Shown: in pieces, positions 1 through 6,786 of the stretch | How positions within the stretch are numbered: the stretch's first letter is position 1 | Layout of the letters: each line of letters opens with the position of its first letter | Virus record (IMG/VR): IMGVR_UViG_3300042691_041564 | Coordinates: 1-36,132 of that record | From: a virus | Direction: 5' to 3' (one strand) | Length of the DNA: 36,132 nt | Position numbers and translations under genes: made by a program | The notes under the pieces: model-generated | Database searches by the model: none | Seen by the model: only the letters and a program-made list of their open reading frames with translations | Told to the model about the DNA's origin: nothing

Positions 1-2
1 TG

Positions 3-50
3 CAGAAAGTCTATGAGCGCTTTGTAGAAGACAAGAAGATCGACCCATAA
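3..50 (+). CDS. 3' end of an unidentified gene (truncated by the window)
   Basis: Only the last 15 codons are visible, reading QKVYERFVEDKKIDP before a TAA at 48-50. The 5' part lies outside the window. The frame is inferred from its position just upstream of the next gene, whose ATG begins one base after this stop, suggesting a shared transcript. The visible residues are charged and helical-looking. No function can be assigned. Confidence 0.4.
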   Translation, partial: QKVYERFVEDKKIDP

Positions 51-51
51 G

Positions 52-630
52 ATGATGAGGTTGCTGCATATCGTGCTACCGTCAATAGCGGCCTACTGCT
101 TCTGGCAGTGGGTTTCTTTTGCACATTTGCCGCTCACTCTTTCACAGATGACCAGTGCTCTTTCCATTTTCATCGCGGCAGTGCTCGTTCGTCTGGCCCG
201 TGGGATGCCGACGTTAGACTGGAAGACAGTTCCGATCGAGAAGAGAAAGGTTCTTACCGGTCAACTGGTTGACGTTTCGCGCGAATACGCCGGTCTGCTT
301 GCATTGCTGATGCTTCTTCTCATCATGGCAGTTTCGATTGGGACCACCTCGGTCTGGTTGGCCAGTCTAGATGAAAAATGGGGCCGTTTGGTCTCTGCAG
401 TCACCGGGTTTCTTGTTGTTCTGTCGGTACTTCGGTTCGGCTATGTGGTTTGGCGAGACTTGGACATTGTTTCACTTCAAAAAGTTGTCATCGACGAAAT
501 GGCCGACCAAGAGCGTGCCGTAAAGAACGCCGAGATAGCCAGTGGAAAACTTCAGCAAATGCGGCAAGCCAATTTGTCCGGTGGGCCTGGACCAGTGATC
601 GAAACGCTTGAGGACAACGAAAAGCACTAG
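52..630 (+). CDS. Small multi-pass membrane protein, unknown function
   Basis: 192 aa. I do not recognise the family. Hydrophobic stretches at about residues 5-23, 35-50, 80-104 and 113-135 suggest three or four membrane helices. They are followed by a charged, probably helical tail (about 136-175) facing the cytoplasm or periplasm. It starts one base after the preceding stop, so the two genes are probably cotranscribed. The start could be the first or second of two consecutive ATGs (52 or 55), and neither has a convincing ribosome binding site. Base composition is visibly less GC-rich than the prophage genes to the right, so it may belong to a different segment, either older host DNA or another accessory cassette. 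A membrane partner of the truncated upstream gene is possible but unproven. Confidence 0.6.
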   Translation: MMRLLHIVLPSIAAYCFWQWVSFAHLPLTLSQMTSALSIFIAAVLVRLARGMPTLDWKTVPIEKRKVLTGQLVDVSREYAGLLALLMLLLIMAVSIGTTSVWLASLDEKWGRLVSAVTGFLVVLSVLRFGYVVWRDLDIVSLQKVVIDEMADQERAVKNAEIASGKLQQMRQANLSGGPGPVIETLEDNEKH

Positions 631-796
631 CTCAAGAGCGTTGAACTACTTGAAAGACCAAACAAGCCGTCAGGCTGCGGCTGGCTTCGGACAGCTGATC
701 GCGTCTCTCTCCCCCTCCCAATGGTTCCTCCCCGGCCCCAAGTGTATGCGGGGGGGCGCAGCGCGGCATTTCGTTAGCGACAGGTAGTTTCACCGG

Positions 797-956
797 GGAA
801 GCCAGGCGGAATCCACCTGCCTGGCAGCCTTGGGAAAAATATATCTTTATCATAGACTTGCGGAATCACGATCTGGGCGCGCTGGATTCTTTTGTGGAAT
901 CCACTTGAGCGAGTTTTCGGAAGCCACTTCGTGGAAGCCACCACGCCGGAAGCCAC
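797..956. repeat. Cluster of GGAAKCCAC 9-mer repeats
   Basis: GGAATCCAC occurs at 808-816 and 896-904. GGAAGCCAC occurs at 919-927, 933-941 and 948-956, with a near copy GGAAGCCAG at 797-805. Two copies sit in small inverted repeats, GTGG-AAT-CCAC at 894-904 and GTGG-AAG-CCAC at 931-941. The spacing is irregular (about 14 bases between the last three), so this is not a CRISPR array. It could be protein-binding sites or decayed tandem DNA. Confidence 0.5.
801..825. repeat. 7-bp perfect inverted repeat
   Basis: GCCAGGC at 801-807 pairs with GCCTGGC at 819-825 across an 11-base loop. The loop contains one of the GGAATCCAC 9-mers. There is no T-tract on either side, so it is a weak terminator candidate. 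It may be a binding site or a decayed end of an inserted segment. Confidence 0.35.
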
Positions 957-1025
957 CCACACAATTGGGCAATCGACGCCGCGAAAGTGCCGCGCTCGTC
1001 GAGCGCGGCAGCAAGATCGGGCAGG

Positions 1026-1652
1026 TCAGGCCCGACCGGTGTACTTGTCCAGCAGCCCCTCCAGCAGGGCCATCCGGTCACCGCTGAAATCACCCGTCTG
1101 CGGTGTCGGGTCCTGCATCGAACGCACGAAGAACTGACGAAAGTCCTGGCGCTCGGCGCACCAGGCCAGCAGCTTCACCCCTTGCGGCGGATGCACCAGC
1201 GCCAGCGGCAGGACGGTGCGCGTCGTCTTGTTGCCTTCGAGGTCGGTGTAGCCGAAGGCGACCGGCTGGCAGGCACGGATCGCTGTATGCAGGATTGCGA
1301 GGTCTGCCGCCGCGGCGGCGGGGACATCCTCGGGCCAGTAGGCGGCCGGGCGCACATCGAGCATCTGGTAGATGCGCCCAAGCAATCCCGCCTCGGGATC
1401 GGCTTCCGCCAGCCGGGCCAACGCTGCATTCGCCGCCGCCGCCGTGACCGGATCGCCGCGATAGCCAGCCAGCGCCAGGCCACGCAGTGCAGCATCGCGC
1501 AGGTCAGGGTCCATCACCGGCATCAGGTTCGCCGCCCCACTGGCCGCAGCGCCCTGCCCAAAACCGATTACGGCAGCGGCCCCGGCAAGCCGGGTGCCGA
1601 GTGCGCGGCGGGTCAGGGTTTGGGTCGGGCTTGGGGTGCGACCGGGTCGCAT
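1026..1652 (-). CDS. WYL-domain protein with N-terminal twin-arginine-like leader
   Basis: 208 aa. The C-terminal half (about 118-200) resembles a WYL domain, the ligand-sensing module of many bacterial regulators, including defence and phage regulators. It has an ILHTAIR helix, a YTDLEGN turn, and a GVKLLAW...DFRQFFVRSM strand pair matching the family's W-YL...R-FR pattern. There is no helix-turn-helix. The N-terminus instead carries TRRALG (14-19) followed by a small-residue hydrophobic run to about 41, resembling a Tat export signal. The ATG at 1652 is chosen because AAGGAGG lies seven bases upstream; the frame extends further but without an initiation signal. It is divergent from the methyltransferase genes and stands alone. 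A cytosolic WYL protein whose leader merely resembles a signal remains possible. Confidence 0.75.
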   Translation of the reverse strand: MRPGRTPSPTQTLTRRALGTRLAGAAAVIGFGQGAAASGAANLMPVMDPDLRDAALRGLALAGYRGDPVTAAAANAALARLAEADPEAGLLGRIYQMLDVRPAAYWPEDVPAAAAADLAILHTAIRACQPVAFGYTDLEGNKTTRTVLPLALVHPPQGVKLLAWCAERQDFRQFFVRSMQDPTPQTGDFSGDRMALLEGLLDKYTGRA

Positions 1653-1972
1653 GGCGAATCCTCCTTGGGGTGTAAAAGGTGCCCTCAATCGCATGTCTGG
1701 AGGCCTCCGGTCTACTATTTTCACAGGGCGGGGATTAGCGCGAAGCACCGACCGTTCAGGTTTCAGCCCCATGCATTGAATCCCATTGATTCCACTTCAT
1801 TTTTTCATTTGACAAAGCTGCCCATCTTGACCTACCCCTTGATCATCGAAGAATTGCGCTCGGAGGACACCCCTCGCGGGCGCTTTTGATTTCCCCACAT
1901 CGCGGATCCCGATCCTGACGCTGGTATCGCCCAGCGGCTTTGGCACGTCCGCCTGTCCGAGAGAGCCACCCC
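1653..1972. promoter_or_regulatory. Divergent intergenic region between WYL gene and methyltransferase operon
   Basis: These 320 bases separate two divergently read genes and must hold both promoters. Visible elements are an AT-rich patch around 1786-1814, a perfect TTGACA at 1809-1814 on the plus strand (no good -10 hexamer at the right distance), a GGAGGCCTCC palindrome at 1699-1708, and the strong Shine-Dalgarno of the WYL gene adjoining 1652. No gene is supported here. Confidence 0.4.
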
Positions 1973-3235
1973 ATGGACCTGGTCTTTGCGCCAAGCCAGA
2001 TCGAGACCTGGCCTCTCGATCGGCTGCGCCCATATGCACGCAACGCTAAGATCCACGGCACGGACCAGGTCGCCAAGATCGCTGCCAGCATGGCCAAGTT
2101 CGGCTGGACCGTGCCCTGCTTGGTGGCTGACGATGGCGAGCTGATCGCCGGGCACGGCCGGGTGTTGGCCGCCATCATGCTGGGGCTGACCGAGGTGCCT
2201 GTGATCCGGCTCGGCCATCTGGATGAAGCCGAGCGCCGGGCCTACCGGATCGCCGACAACAAGCTGACCGAGCTGGGCGAATGGGACGAGGCCATTCTGC
2301 GCGATGAAATCGCGGCGCTGCTGGCCGAGGATTTCGACCTATCGCTACTTGGCATCGCCGACGAGGATCTGGACGCCCTGTTGCGCGATCCAGATCAGGT
2401 GGAAGGCGGTGCGGTCGAGGGCGAAGATGACATTCCGGAACCGCCGGTCACGCCGGTTTCGGTGGTGGGTGACCTGTGGCAGCTCGGATCACACCGGCTG
2501 ATCTGCGGCGACAGCACATCCGCCGATGTGGTTCAACAGCTTCTGGGCGATGTTCGCCCGCTCCTGATGGTGACTGATCCGCCCTATGGCGTGGAATACG
2601 ATCCGTCCTGGCGCAACCAGGCGGGTGCGGCCAAGACAAAACGCACCGGCAAGGTGCTGAACGATGACCGGGCCGACTGGCGCGAAGCGTGGGCGCTGTT
2701 CCCCGGCGACGTTGCCTATGTCTGGCACGGCGCGCTGCATGCGGGCGAGGTGGCCGACAGTCTGGTTGCGGCGGGTTTCGCCGTCCGGTCACAGATCATC
2801 TGGGCCAAGGACCGCCTTGTCCTCAGCCGGGGCGATTATCACTGGCAACATGAACCCTGCTGGTATGCGGTACGCGTCAAGGGCAAGGGCCATTGGGCTG
2901 GGGACCGCAAGCAGACGACGCTCTGGCACATTTCCGGCAAAGACCAGGACGCGGCCACGGTGCACGGCACTCAAAAGCCAGTCGAATGCATGCGCCGCCC
3001 GATCCTGAACAACTCCAGTCCCGGTCAAGCGGTGTTCGAACCCTTCATGGGATCCGGCACCACGCTGATCGCGGCTGAAACCACGGGCCGCGTCTGCTTC
3101 GGCATCGAATTGAACCCGGCCTATGTCGATGTGGCAATCGAGCGCTGGCAACACCTGAGCGGCCAAACCGCCACCCTCGAAGGCGATGGACGGTCCTTCG
3201 CCGAGATGCAGGCCGAACGGAAAGGTGCCGCCTGA
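1973..3235 (+). CDS. ParB-domain DNA methyltransferase 1 (DPPY type)
   Basis: 420 aa from the ATG at 1973; an in-frame TTG at 1940 is a less likely start. The N-terminal domain (about 8-110) is a ParB/sulfiredoxin-like module with the box ELIAGHGRVLAA (56-67) and the following IADNKL. The C-terminal domain is an amino-methyltransferase with motif IV DPPY (202-205) ahead of motif I FEPFMGSGT (355-363), the beta-class order used by N6-adenine or N4-cytosine enzymes. HGTQKPVE (331-338) is also typical. Such ParB-methyltransferase fusions are common in alphaproteobacterial prophages, where they modify phage DNA to escape host restriction. No restriction endonuclease gene is adjacent. The stop overlaps the next start by one base, so translation is probably coupled. 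Confidence 0.93.
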   Translation: MDLVFAPSQIETWPLDRLRPYARNAKIHGTDQVAKIAASMAKFGWTVPCLVADDGELIAGHGRVLAAIMLGLTEVPVIRLGHLDEAERRAYRIADNKLTELGEWDEAILRDEIAALLAEDFDLSLLGIADEDLDALLRDPDQVEGGAVEGEDDIPEPPVTPVSVVGDLWQLGSHRLICGDSTSADVVQQLLGDVRPLLMVTDPPYGVEYDPSWRNQAGAAKTKRTGKVLNDDRADWREAWALFPGDVAYVWHGALHAGEVADSLVAAGFAVRSQIIWAKDRLVLSRGDYHWQHEPCWYAVRVKGKGHWAGDRKQTTLWHISGKDQDAATVHGTQKPVECMRRPILNNSSPGQAVFEPFMGSGTTLIAAETTGRVCFGIELNPAYVDVAIERWQHLSGQTATLEGDGRSFAEMQAERKGAA

Positions 3236-3432
3236 TGAAGCGCAAGGTGTGTCCGGCCAAAAAGGTGAAGCTGACGAAAGCGACCCCCGGTTCCGTGTGT
3301 CCCGGGTGGAACGACGACGCTTTGCGGCAATCGATTGAGGCACTGTGTTCACCGGAGGTGCGCGCGCTCATGCAACCAGACGTGGACAGGATGATTTTGA
3401 TGGGCGCGCTCGAGCCGGATTTCGTGTTGTGA
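3235..3432 (+). CDS. 65-aa protein between the two methyltransferases
   Basis: 65 aa, unrecognised. It is strongly basic at the N-terminus (MKRKVCPAKKVKLTK) and acidic and helical towards the C-terminus, with two cysteines in the first 22 residues. It begins with ATGA overlapping the stop of methyltransferase 1, and its own TGA overlaps the GTG start of methyltransferase 2. The three genes therefore form a tight, translationally coupled unit. That tight packing is the main reason to accept it as real. A small DNA-binding or accessory role is conceivable but cannot be shown. Confidence 0.75.
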   Translation: MKRKVCPAKKVKLTKATPGSVCPGWNDDALRQSIEALCSPEVRALMQPDVDRMILMGALEPDFVL

Positions 3433-4754
3433 TACACGTCGAAATGATGCCGACCGCGCGCCTGGTTCCTTACGCGCGGAACGCCCGAACACACTCAGAC
3501 CAGCAAATCGCGCAGATTGCGGCGTCGATGGCCGAGTTTGGCTTCGTCAACCCGATCCTGATCGGCGACGACAACGTGATTATCGCAGGGCACGGGCGGC
3601 TGATGGCCGCACAGCGGCTGGGTATGTCCGAGGCGCCGGTGATCGTGCTGGGCCATTTGACTGCGGCACAGCGCCGTGCGCTGGTGATCGCAGACAACAA
3701 GATCGGCGAGAACGCTGGATGGGACGAGGCCCAGTTGTCGCTCGAATTGCAGGCGCTGCTGTCCGATGGTTTTGACCTGGGGCTGCTCGGGATCCCCGAA
3801 GACGAGCTGGATGCACTGCTGGCCGAGGCCGAGGGCAGCCCGGAAATTTCCGACGATGCGGCCGATGCAATACCTGAACCGCCAGCGGAACCGATCACCC
3901 GCCCCGGCGATATCTGGCAGCTCGGGCGGCACCGACTGTGCTGCGGCGATGCCACCGATCCTGCCGCTGTCGCGAGGCTGATGCAGGGCGAACAGGCCAC
4001 ACTGATGTTCACCTCGCCGCCCTACGCGCAGCAGCGCGACTATGGCGCGGCGAAGGAAAAGGTCGGCGATTGGGATGCGTTGATGCAAGGCGTGTTCGCC
4101 GCCGCGCCGGTCACAGCAGATGCGCAGCTGCTGGTCAACCTCGGCCTCGTGCACCGCGACAGCGAATGGCAGCCCTATTGGGAAGGATGGGTGGAATGGA
4201 TGCGCGCGTCTGGCTGGCGGCGATTTGGTTGGTATGTGTGGGATCAGGGACCGGGATTGCCGGGCGACTGGAACGGCCGCCTGGCCCCGTCGCACGAGTT
4301 CGTCTTTCACTTCAACCGCAGCCCGCGAAAACCGCACAAGACAGTCCCATCCAAGCACGCGGGCGAAACTCTCGGCGGTGGTGGTCTTCGCGGGGCCGAC
4401 GGCACCGTCCACGCCAAGACCGGGACCGGCAACGCGATCCAAAGCCACCGCATCCCTGACAGCGTATTCCGGATCATGCGACACAAGGGTGGGCTGGGTG
4501 CTGCCGGATCGCATCCGGCGGTGTTCCCTGTGGCGCTGGTCGAGGCCGTGCTGACTGCGTTCAGCGATCCGGGCGATCTGACCTATGAGCCGTTCTGTGG
4601 TTCAGGTACGCAGATCGTCGCTGCCGAACGCACTGGGCGGCGCTGCTTTGCGATGGAATTGGACCCGGTCTATTGCGACGTCGCCGTGCGACGGTGGGAG
4701 ATGGCGACCGGGAAGATCGCGCAAAGATCCTCCGCTGACGCAGCCACGAAATAA
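3429..4754 (+). CDS. ParB-domain DNA methyltransferase 2 (TSPPY type)
   Basis: 441 aa from a GTG at 3429 that overlaps the previous stop (GTGA); an ATG at 3444 is the alternative. The N-terminal ParB-like domain (about 5-110) has IIAGHGRLMAAQRLG (51-65) and VIADNKIGE. The methyltransferase domain carries TSPPY (195-199) and then YEPFCGSGT (386-394). SPPY is the motif IV form usual in N4-cytosine methyltransferases, whereas the upstream paralogue has DPPY. The two enzymes share layout but differ in motif IV and in the region between the motifs, so they probably modify different bases or sites. The gene ends four bases before a strong hairpin that mainly serves the opposing operon. Confidence 0.92.
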   Translation: MIHVEMMPTARLVPYARNARTHSDQQIAQIAASMAEFGFVNPILIGDDNVIIAGHGRLMAAQRLGMSEAPVIVLGHLTAAQRRALVIADNKIGENAGWDEAQLSLELQALLSDGFDLGLLGIPEDELDALLAEAEGSPEISDDAADAIPEPPAEPITRPGDIWQLGRHRLCCGDATDPAAVARLMQGEQATLMFTSPPYAQQRDYGAAKEKVGDWDALMQGVFAAAPVTADAQLLVNLGLVHRDSEWQPYWEGWVEWMRASGWRRFGWYVWDQGPGLPGDWNGRLAPSHEFVFHFNRSPRKPHKTVPSKHAGETLGGGGLRGADGTVHAKTGTGNAIQSHRIPDSVFRIMRHKGGLGAAGSHPAVFPVALVEAVLTAFSDPGDLTYEPFCGSGTQIVAAERTGRRCFAMELDPVYCDVAVRRWEMATGKIAQRSSADAATK

Positions 4755-4780
4755 AGCCGCCGCCCGGGTTGGGCGGCGGT
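4750..4780 (-). terminator. Strong hairpin terminator between convergent genes
   Basis: CCGCCGCCC (4757-4765) pairs perfectly with GGGCGGCGG (4771-4779) across a 5-base loop. Read on the minus strand, the stem is followed by CTTTATTT, fitting a Rho-independent terminator for the small-gene operon. On the plus strand it lies right after the stop of methyltransferase 2 but lacks a T-run there. Confidence 0.8.
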
Positions 4781-4806
4781 CAAGTCGAAGTCGAAGAGGA
4801 AGCGGG

Positions 4807-5361
4807 TCATGCCACAGGCAATCGATACACCCTTCCCCGCGCGTCATCCTTTTCCGAGCTGACCTCGAGGCCCAGCTTCTTCTTCAATGCCCCAGCCATC
4901 GCGCCTCGAACCGTGTGCGACTGCCAGCCTGTGGCTGTCATGATCTCCTCAATCGTAGCGCCATCGGGCGCGCGAAGCATGGAAATCAGGGTGGCTTGCT
5001 TGGTGCCGGTGCGCAGCTTCGGCTGAATGGCAGCAGGCGATGCGGGCGCAGGCATCTCAGCCGTATGTTTGCGGATGGCGACAACGGTCTTGACGACCAC
5101 CGGGTCGATCCCGATGGCCAGCAAGCCAGCATCCGTCACCACCAGCGTGGTGCCATGGCCATCGCCAGTTTCGCGCCAAAGCGGCTCATTGCGGCGCAAG
5201 TTGGCGTCGACCTCCTGCAGCCAGCCGTGTTCGATCATCTTCGACACAGCCATCTTGGCCGCCGCACCGACCAGCCCGTTGGGCAGCGGCAGGGCAATGT
5301 TTTCGGGGCGCTGGGCCCCGGCGCTGAGGATGACGGTCTGGGTTTCAGTTAGCTTGGTCAT
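4807..5361 (-). CDS. DUF3489-domain protein
   Basis: 184 aa. The C-terminal 70 residues match the DUF3489 pattern seen in alphaproteobacterial phage and plasmid genes: TKQATLISMLRAPDGATIEE, TGWQSHTVRGAMAGALKKK, and a terminal GRGRVYRL. It reads like a winged-helix DNA-binding fold. The N-terminal part (about 1-100) contains LTETQTVILSAGAQRPE and a second helix-rich segment, suggesting two tandem helix-turn-helix-like units. It is the last gene of the minus-strand run and is followed by the hairpin at 4757-4779. AGGGGA precedes the ATG. A regulatory role is plausible but not established for the family. Confidence 0.85.
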   Translation of the reverse strand: MTKLTETQTVILSAGAQRPENIALPLPNGLVGAAAKMAVSKMIEHGWLQEVDANLRRNEPLWRETGDGHGTTLVVTDAGLLAIGIDPVVVKTVVAIRKHTAEMPAPASPAAIQPKLRTGTKQATLISMLRAPDGATIEEIMTATGWQSHTVRGAMAGALKKKLGLEVSSEKDDARGRVYRLPVA

Positions 5362-5370
5362 GGCGTTCCC

Positions 5371-5595
5371 CTATCGGTCGTTGGCGGCAAGGAAGGAAGC
5401 GATGCGCGACATCAGATCGTTGTGGCCGTCGGCATCCGTGCCGATGATCACGTCCCCGTCGTCATCACGTTCCAGATCGGCGATCTCGCGCAGCAGGGCG
5501 ATGGCCTCGTCGCAGGCGGCGAGGCGTTCGGCCTCCCATGCGGCGGTGATGGCATCCTGTTCGATCTGGTGGCGCTGGGCGGGGTCAAGCGACAT
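5371..5595 (-). CDS. Small acidic phage protein, unknown function
   Basis: 74 aa from the ATG at 5595, chosen because AAGGAGG lies about eight bases upstream. It is helix-rich with an acidic centre (DLERDDDGDV). No family is recognised. It overlaps the upstream small gene by 11 bases, and the DUF3489 gene starts nine bases after its stop, so the genes are read as one transcript. Small proteins of this kind are typical of the variable left side of Rhodobacterales prophage packaging clusters. Confidence 0.65.
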   Translation of the reverse strand: MSLDPAQRHQIEQDAITAAWEAERLAACDEAIALLREIADLERDDDGDVIIGTDADGHNDLMSRIASFLAANDR

Positions 5596-5812
5596 GTTCG
5601 CCCTCCTTGAAGGCGGCATCGGTGATCTGGCGCAGCAGGCTGGCGTAGTGGTTCAGGGTGCCGACGTGGCCCCAGTTGATCTCGTCGGGATGGGTCTCGA
5701 AATGGTCGTCACTCAGGGCCTTCAGCCGCTCCAGCATCGCGTCGATCTGGAACTTGGTGGTCATGAAGGCGTCGAGGGCTTTGGCATTGTCGGTCGCGCG
5801 GCGGGTGGTCAT
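5585..5812 (-). CDS. Small helical phage protein, unknown function
   Basis: 75 aa from the ATG at 5812 (MTTRRATDNAKALDAF). An in-frame ATG at 5839 would add nine residues. The downstream start is preferred because the 33 bases around it (5804-5836) are repeated almost exactly at the start of the gene at 6657, including a GGAG eight bases before the ATG. Helical content is high, with LERLKALSDDHFETHPDEINW in the middle. No family is recognised. It may have its own promoter in the gap at 5813-5914. Confidence 0.65.
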   Translation of the reverse strand: MTTRRATDNAKALDAFMTTKFQIDAMLERLKALSDDHFETHPDEINWGHVGTLNHYASLLRQITDAAFKEGEHVA

Positions 5813-5836
5813 GGCGTGGTCTCCGGGGGTGAGTTG
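5804..5836 (-). repeat. Duplicated ribosome-binding/start region, copy 1
   Basis: 33 bases covering the first codons and leader of the gene starting at 5812. They match 6649-6681 with a single mismatch. Both copies place the same GGAG motif and the same MTT start, so the leader is a recent duplication or is under strong sequence constraint. Confidence 0.8.
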
Positions 5837-5839
5837 CAT

Positions 5840-5920
5840 GGTTCTGGTGTAATCACCATCGCTCTGGTGGGGTGGCTATTGTAGGTAAATCCAAGCAATA
5901 TCAGTGCTTTCTGATTACAC
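5840..5920. promoter_or_regulatory. Intergenic gap with inverted TGATTACAC motifs
   Basis: The 9-mer GTGTAATCA lies at 5847-5855 and its exact reverse complement TGATTACAC at 5912-5920. The latter overlaps the end of the gene that starts at 6211. A third copy lies at 6720-6728 in the operon's head region. In two places the 9-mer sits upstream of the duplicated start regions and close to the octamer ATCGCTCT. This looks like a shared regulatory site for the small genes, possibly an operator. Confidence 0.45.
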
Positions 5921-6211
5921 TTCGGGCGCATCGGCCTGCGGCACCACATGCACCCACTGGCATCCGATCCACATGTAGAGATGCGCGAATTCGCGCGTCG
6001 GGCGCGGCAGGATGCGGGGATCGCGGGGCGGGCTGAAGCAATCCAGTGCCTCGGGCGTGACCTGCCGGATTTCACGCGCGGCGAGGACATCCTCGGGCTT
6101 CCAACGCGCCAGCGCGGGCAGCATGTGGGCGGGATAGCCGTCGAAATGGACGTAGACATGCGCCCAGTCCTCGGGGCCGATCTGGATGGCAATCTGCGCG
6201 CGGGTGCTCAT
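5915..6211 (-). CDS. Conserved phage hypothetical protein
   Basis: 98 aa. It begins MSTRAQIAIQIG and has a compact mixed alpha/beta look: VYVHFDGYPAHMLPAL, then RDPRILPRPT and a tryptophan-rich end (LYMWIGCQWVHVV). The start fragment resembles small proteins annotated as hypothetical in Rhodobacterales prophages, but no function is known to me. It follows the gene at 6221-6442 after a 9-base gap and belongs to the same minus-strand operon. Confidence 0.7.
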   Translation of the reverse strand: MSTRAQIAIQIGPEDWAHVYVHFDGYPAHMLPALARWKPEDVLAAREIRQVTPEALDCFSPPRDPRILPRPTREFAHLYMWIGCQWVHVVPQADAPEV

Positions 6212-6220
6212 GGCGTGGCC

Positions 6221-6442
6221 TCAGATCAGCTGCAGTTCGACCAGCACGGCGCTGGCGGCGGCCAGTTGCGCGGTCGGCAGGTCGATCTTGATGTGCGAGA
6301 AAAGGTCCGAGCAGTCAGCATTGATCCCGCCCTCGCGCAGCGCGGCTTCGATCACCTCCGCCACCACACTAGGGCGGCTGCGGTCGAGATGGTCGGGCAG
6401 AGTGTCGATGTCGATACGGACGGTGGTGGTGGCCATGGTCAT
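6221..6442 (-). CDS. Small phage protein, unknown function
   Basis: 73 aa. The ATG at 6442 is preferred over 6436 because AAGGAGG lies eight bases upstream. The sequence begins with a beta-like segment (TTVRIDIDTL), followed by a helix (SVVAEVIEAALREGG) and a C-terminal helix. The layout recalls small ribbon-helix-helix-like or phage accessory proteins, but no family can be named. The gene is 14 bases downstream of its neighbour. Confidence 0.65.
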   Translation of the reverse strand: MTMATTTVRIDIDTLPDHLDRSRPSVVAEVIEAALREGGINADCSDLFSHIKIDLPTAQLAAASAVLVELQLI

Positions 6443-6456
6443 GTCCCTGCCCTCCT

Positions 6457-6657
6457 TCAGCGTTTCGCAGCGGCGGCGACGCCAGCGGCGTAGGCTGCTT
6501 CCAGCGCGGCGCGGATCGCCCAGACCGCCACATCGTGGAAATCCAAACGGTCGCTATTCTGGGTCTCCAGCGTCTCGATGCTGTGGAAATGCTTGGTCGC
6601 GATTTCCAGCAGCAAGGCTTCGCTGGGAGCTTTTGCGGGGGCGGTCTTGGTGGTCAT
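6457..6657 (-). CDS. Small helical phage protein, first gene of the minus-strand operon
   Basis: 66 aa from the ATG at 6657 (MTTKTAPAKAP), placed by the GGAG in the duplicated leader. It is alanine-rich and helical (WAIRAALEAAYAAGVAAAAKR at the C-terminus). It shares its leader and first three residues with the gene at 5812, but the proteins then diverge. Function unknown. It is divergent from the terminase genes across a 129-base control region. Confidence 0.6.
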   Translation of the reverse strand: MTTKTAPAKAPSEALLLEIATKHFHSIETLETQNSDRLDFHDVAVWAIRAALEAAYAAGVAAAAKR

Positions 6658-6681
6658 GGCGTCGTCTCCGGGGGTGAGTTG
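6649..6681 (-). repeat. Duplicated ribosome-binding/start region, copy 2
   Basis: Matches 5804-5836 with one mismatch over 33 bases. It covers the start codon region and leader of the first gene in the minus-strand operon. Confidence 0.8.
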
Positions 6682-6786
6682 TCTCGTTTTCCTTGGACAC
6701 AGAATCGCTCTATGCGGGAGTGTAATCAACTGAATAAGAAGATCATTTCCGTTTAACTTCAATATCTTGAGGCGCATCCAATCACC
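6682..6786. promoter_or_regulatory. Divergent control region for small-gene operon and late operon
   Basis: An AT-rich patch (about 6720-6775) lies between the divergent starts. On the minus strand TTGAAG and TCTTAT are spaced by 17 bases, a modest sigma70-like match. GTGTAATCA at 6720-6728 is the third copy of the motif also found at 5847 and 5912. No clear hexamer pair is seen for the plus-strand terminase genes, so a phage late activator may be needed. Confidence 0.4.

Larger units (their letters stand above)
631..1025. other. Gene-free interval with short repeats and hairpins
   Basis: No convincing gene is seen on either strand in these 395 bases. The open frames that exist lack a start context and look like chance frames in GC-rich DNA. 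The interval holds a 7-bp inverted repeat (801-807 with 819-825) and a cluster of GGAAKCCAC-type 9-mers (797-956). It separates the low-GC left edge from the convergently read WYL gene and could be a remnant junction between inserted segments. Confidence 0.5.

Noticed and set aside
797-956. Possible CRISPR array
   Set aside because: Repeat unit is only 9 bases, spacing is irregular and there are no spacers of uniform length or cas genes.
1799-1840. Promoter with perfect TTGACA at 1809-1814
   Set aside because: No acceptable -10 hexamer at 16-18 bases; kept only as a note in the intergenic entry.
987-1889. 300-aa open frame on the plus strand opposite the WYL gene
   Set aside because: Arg/Gly/His/Gln-rich translation without domain features; it is the shadow of the WYL gene, which has a strong ribosome binding site and family motifs.
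3495-4514. 339-aa minus-strand frame across methyltransferase 2
   Set aside because: Mirror frame of a gene with clear ParB and TSPPY/FCGSGT motifs; no recognisable protein features.
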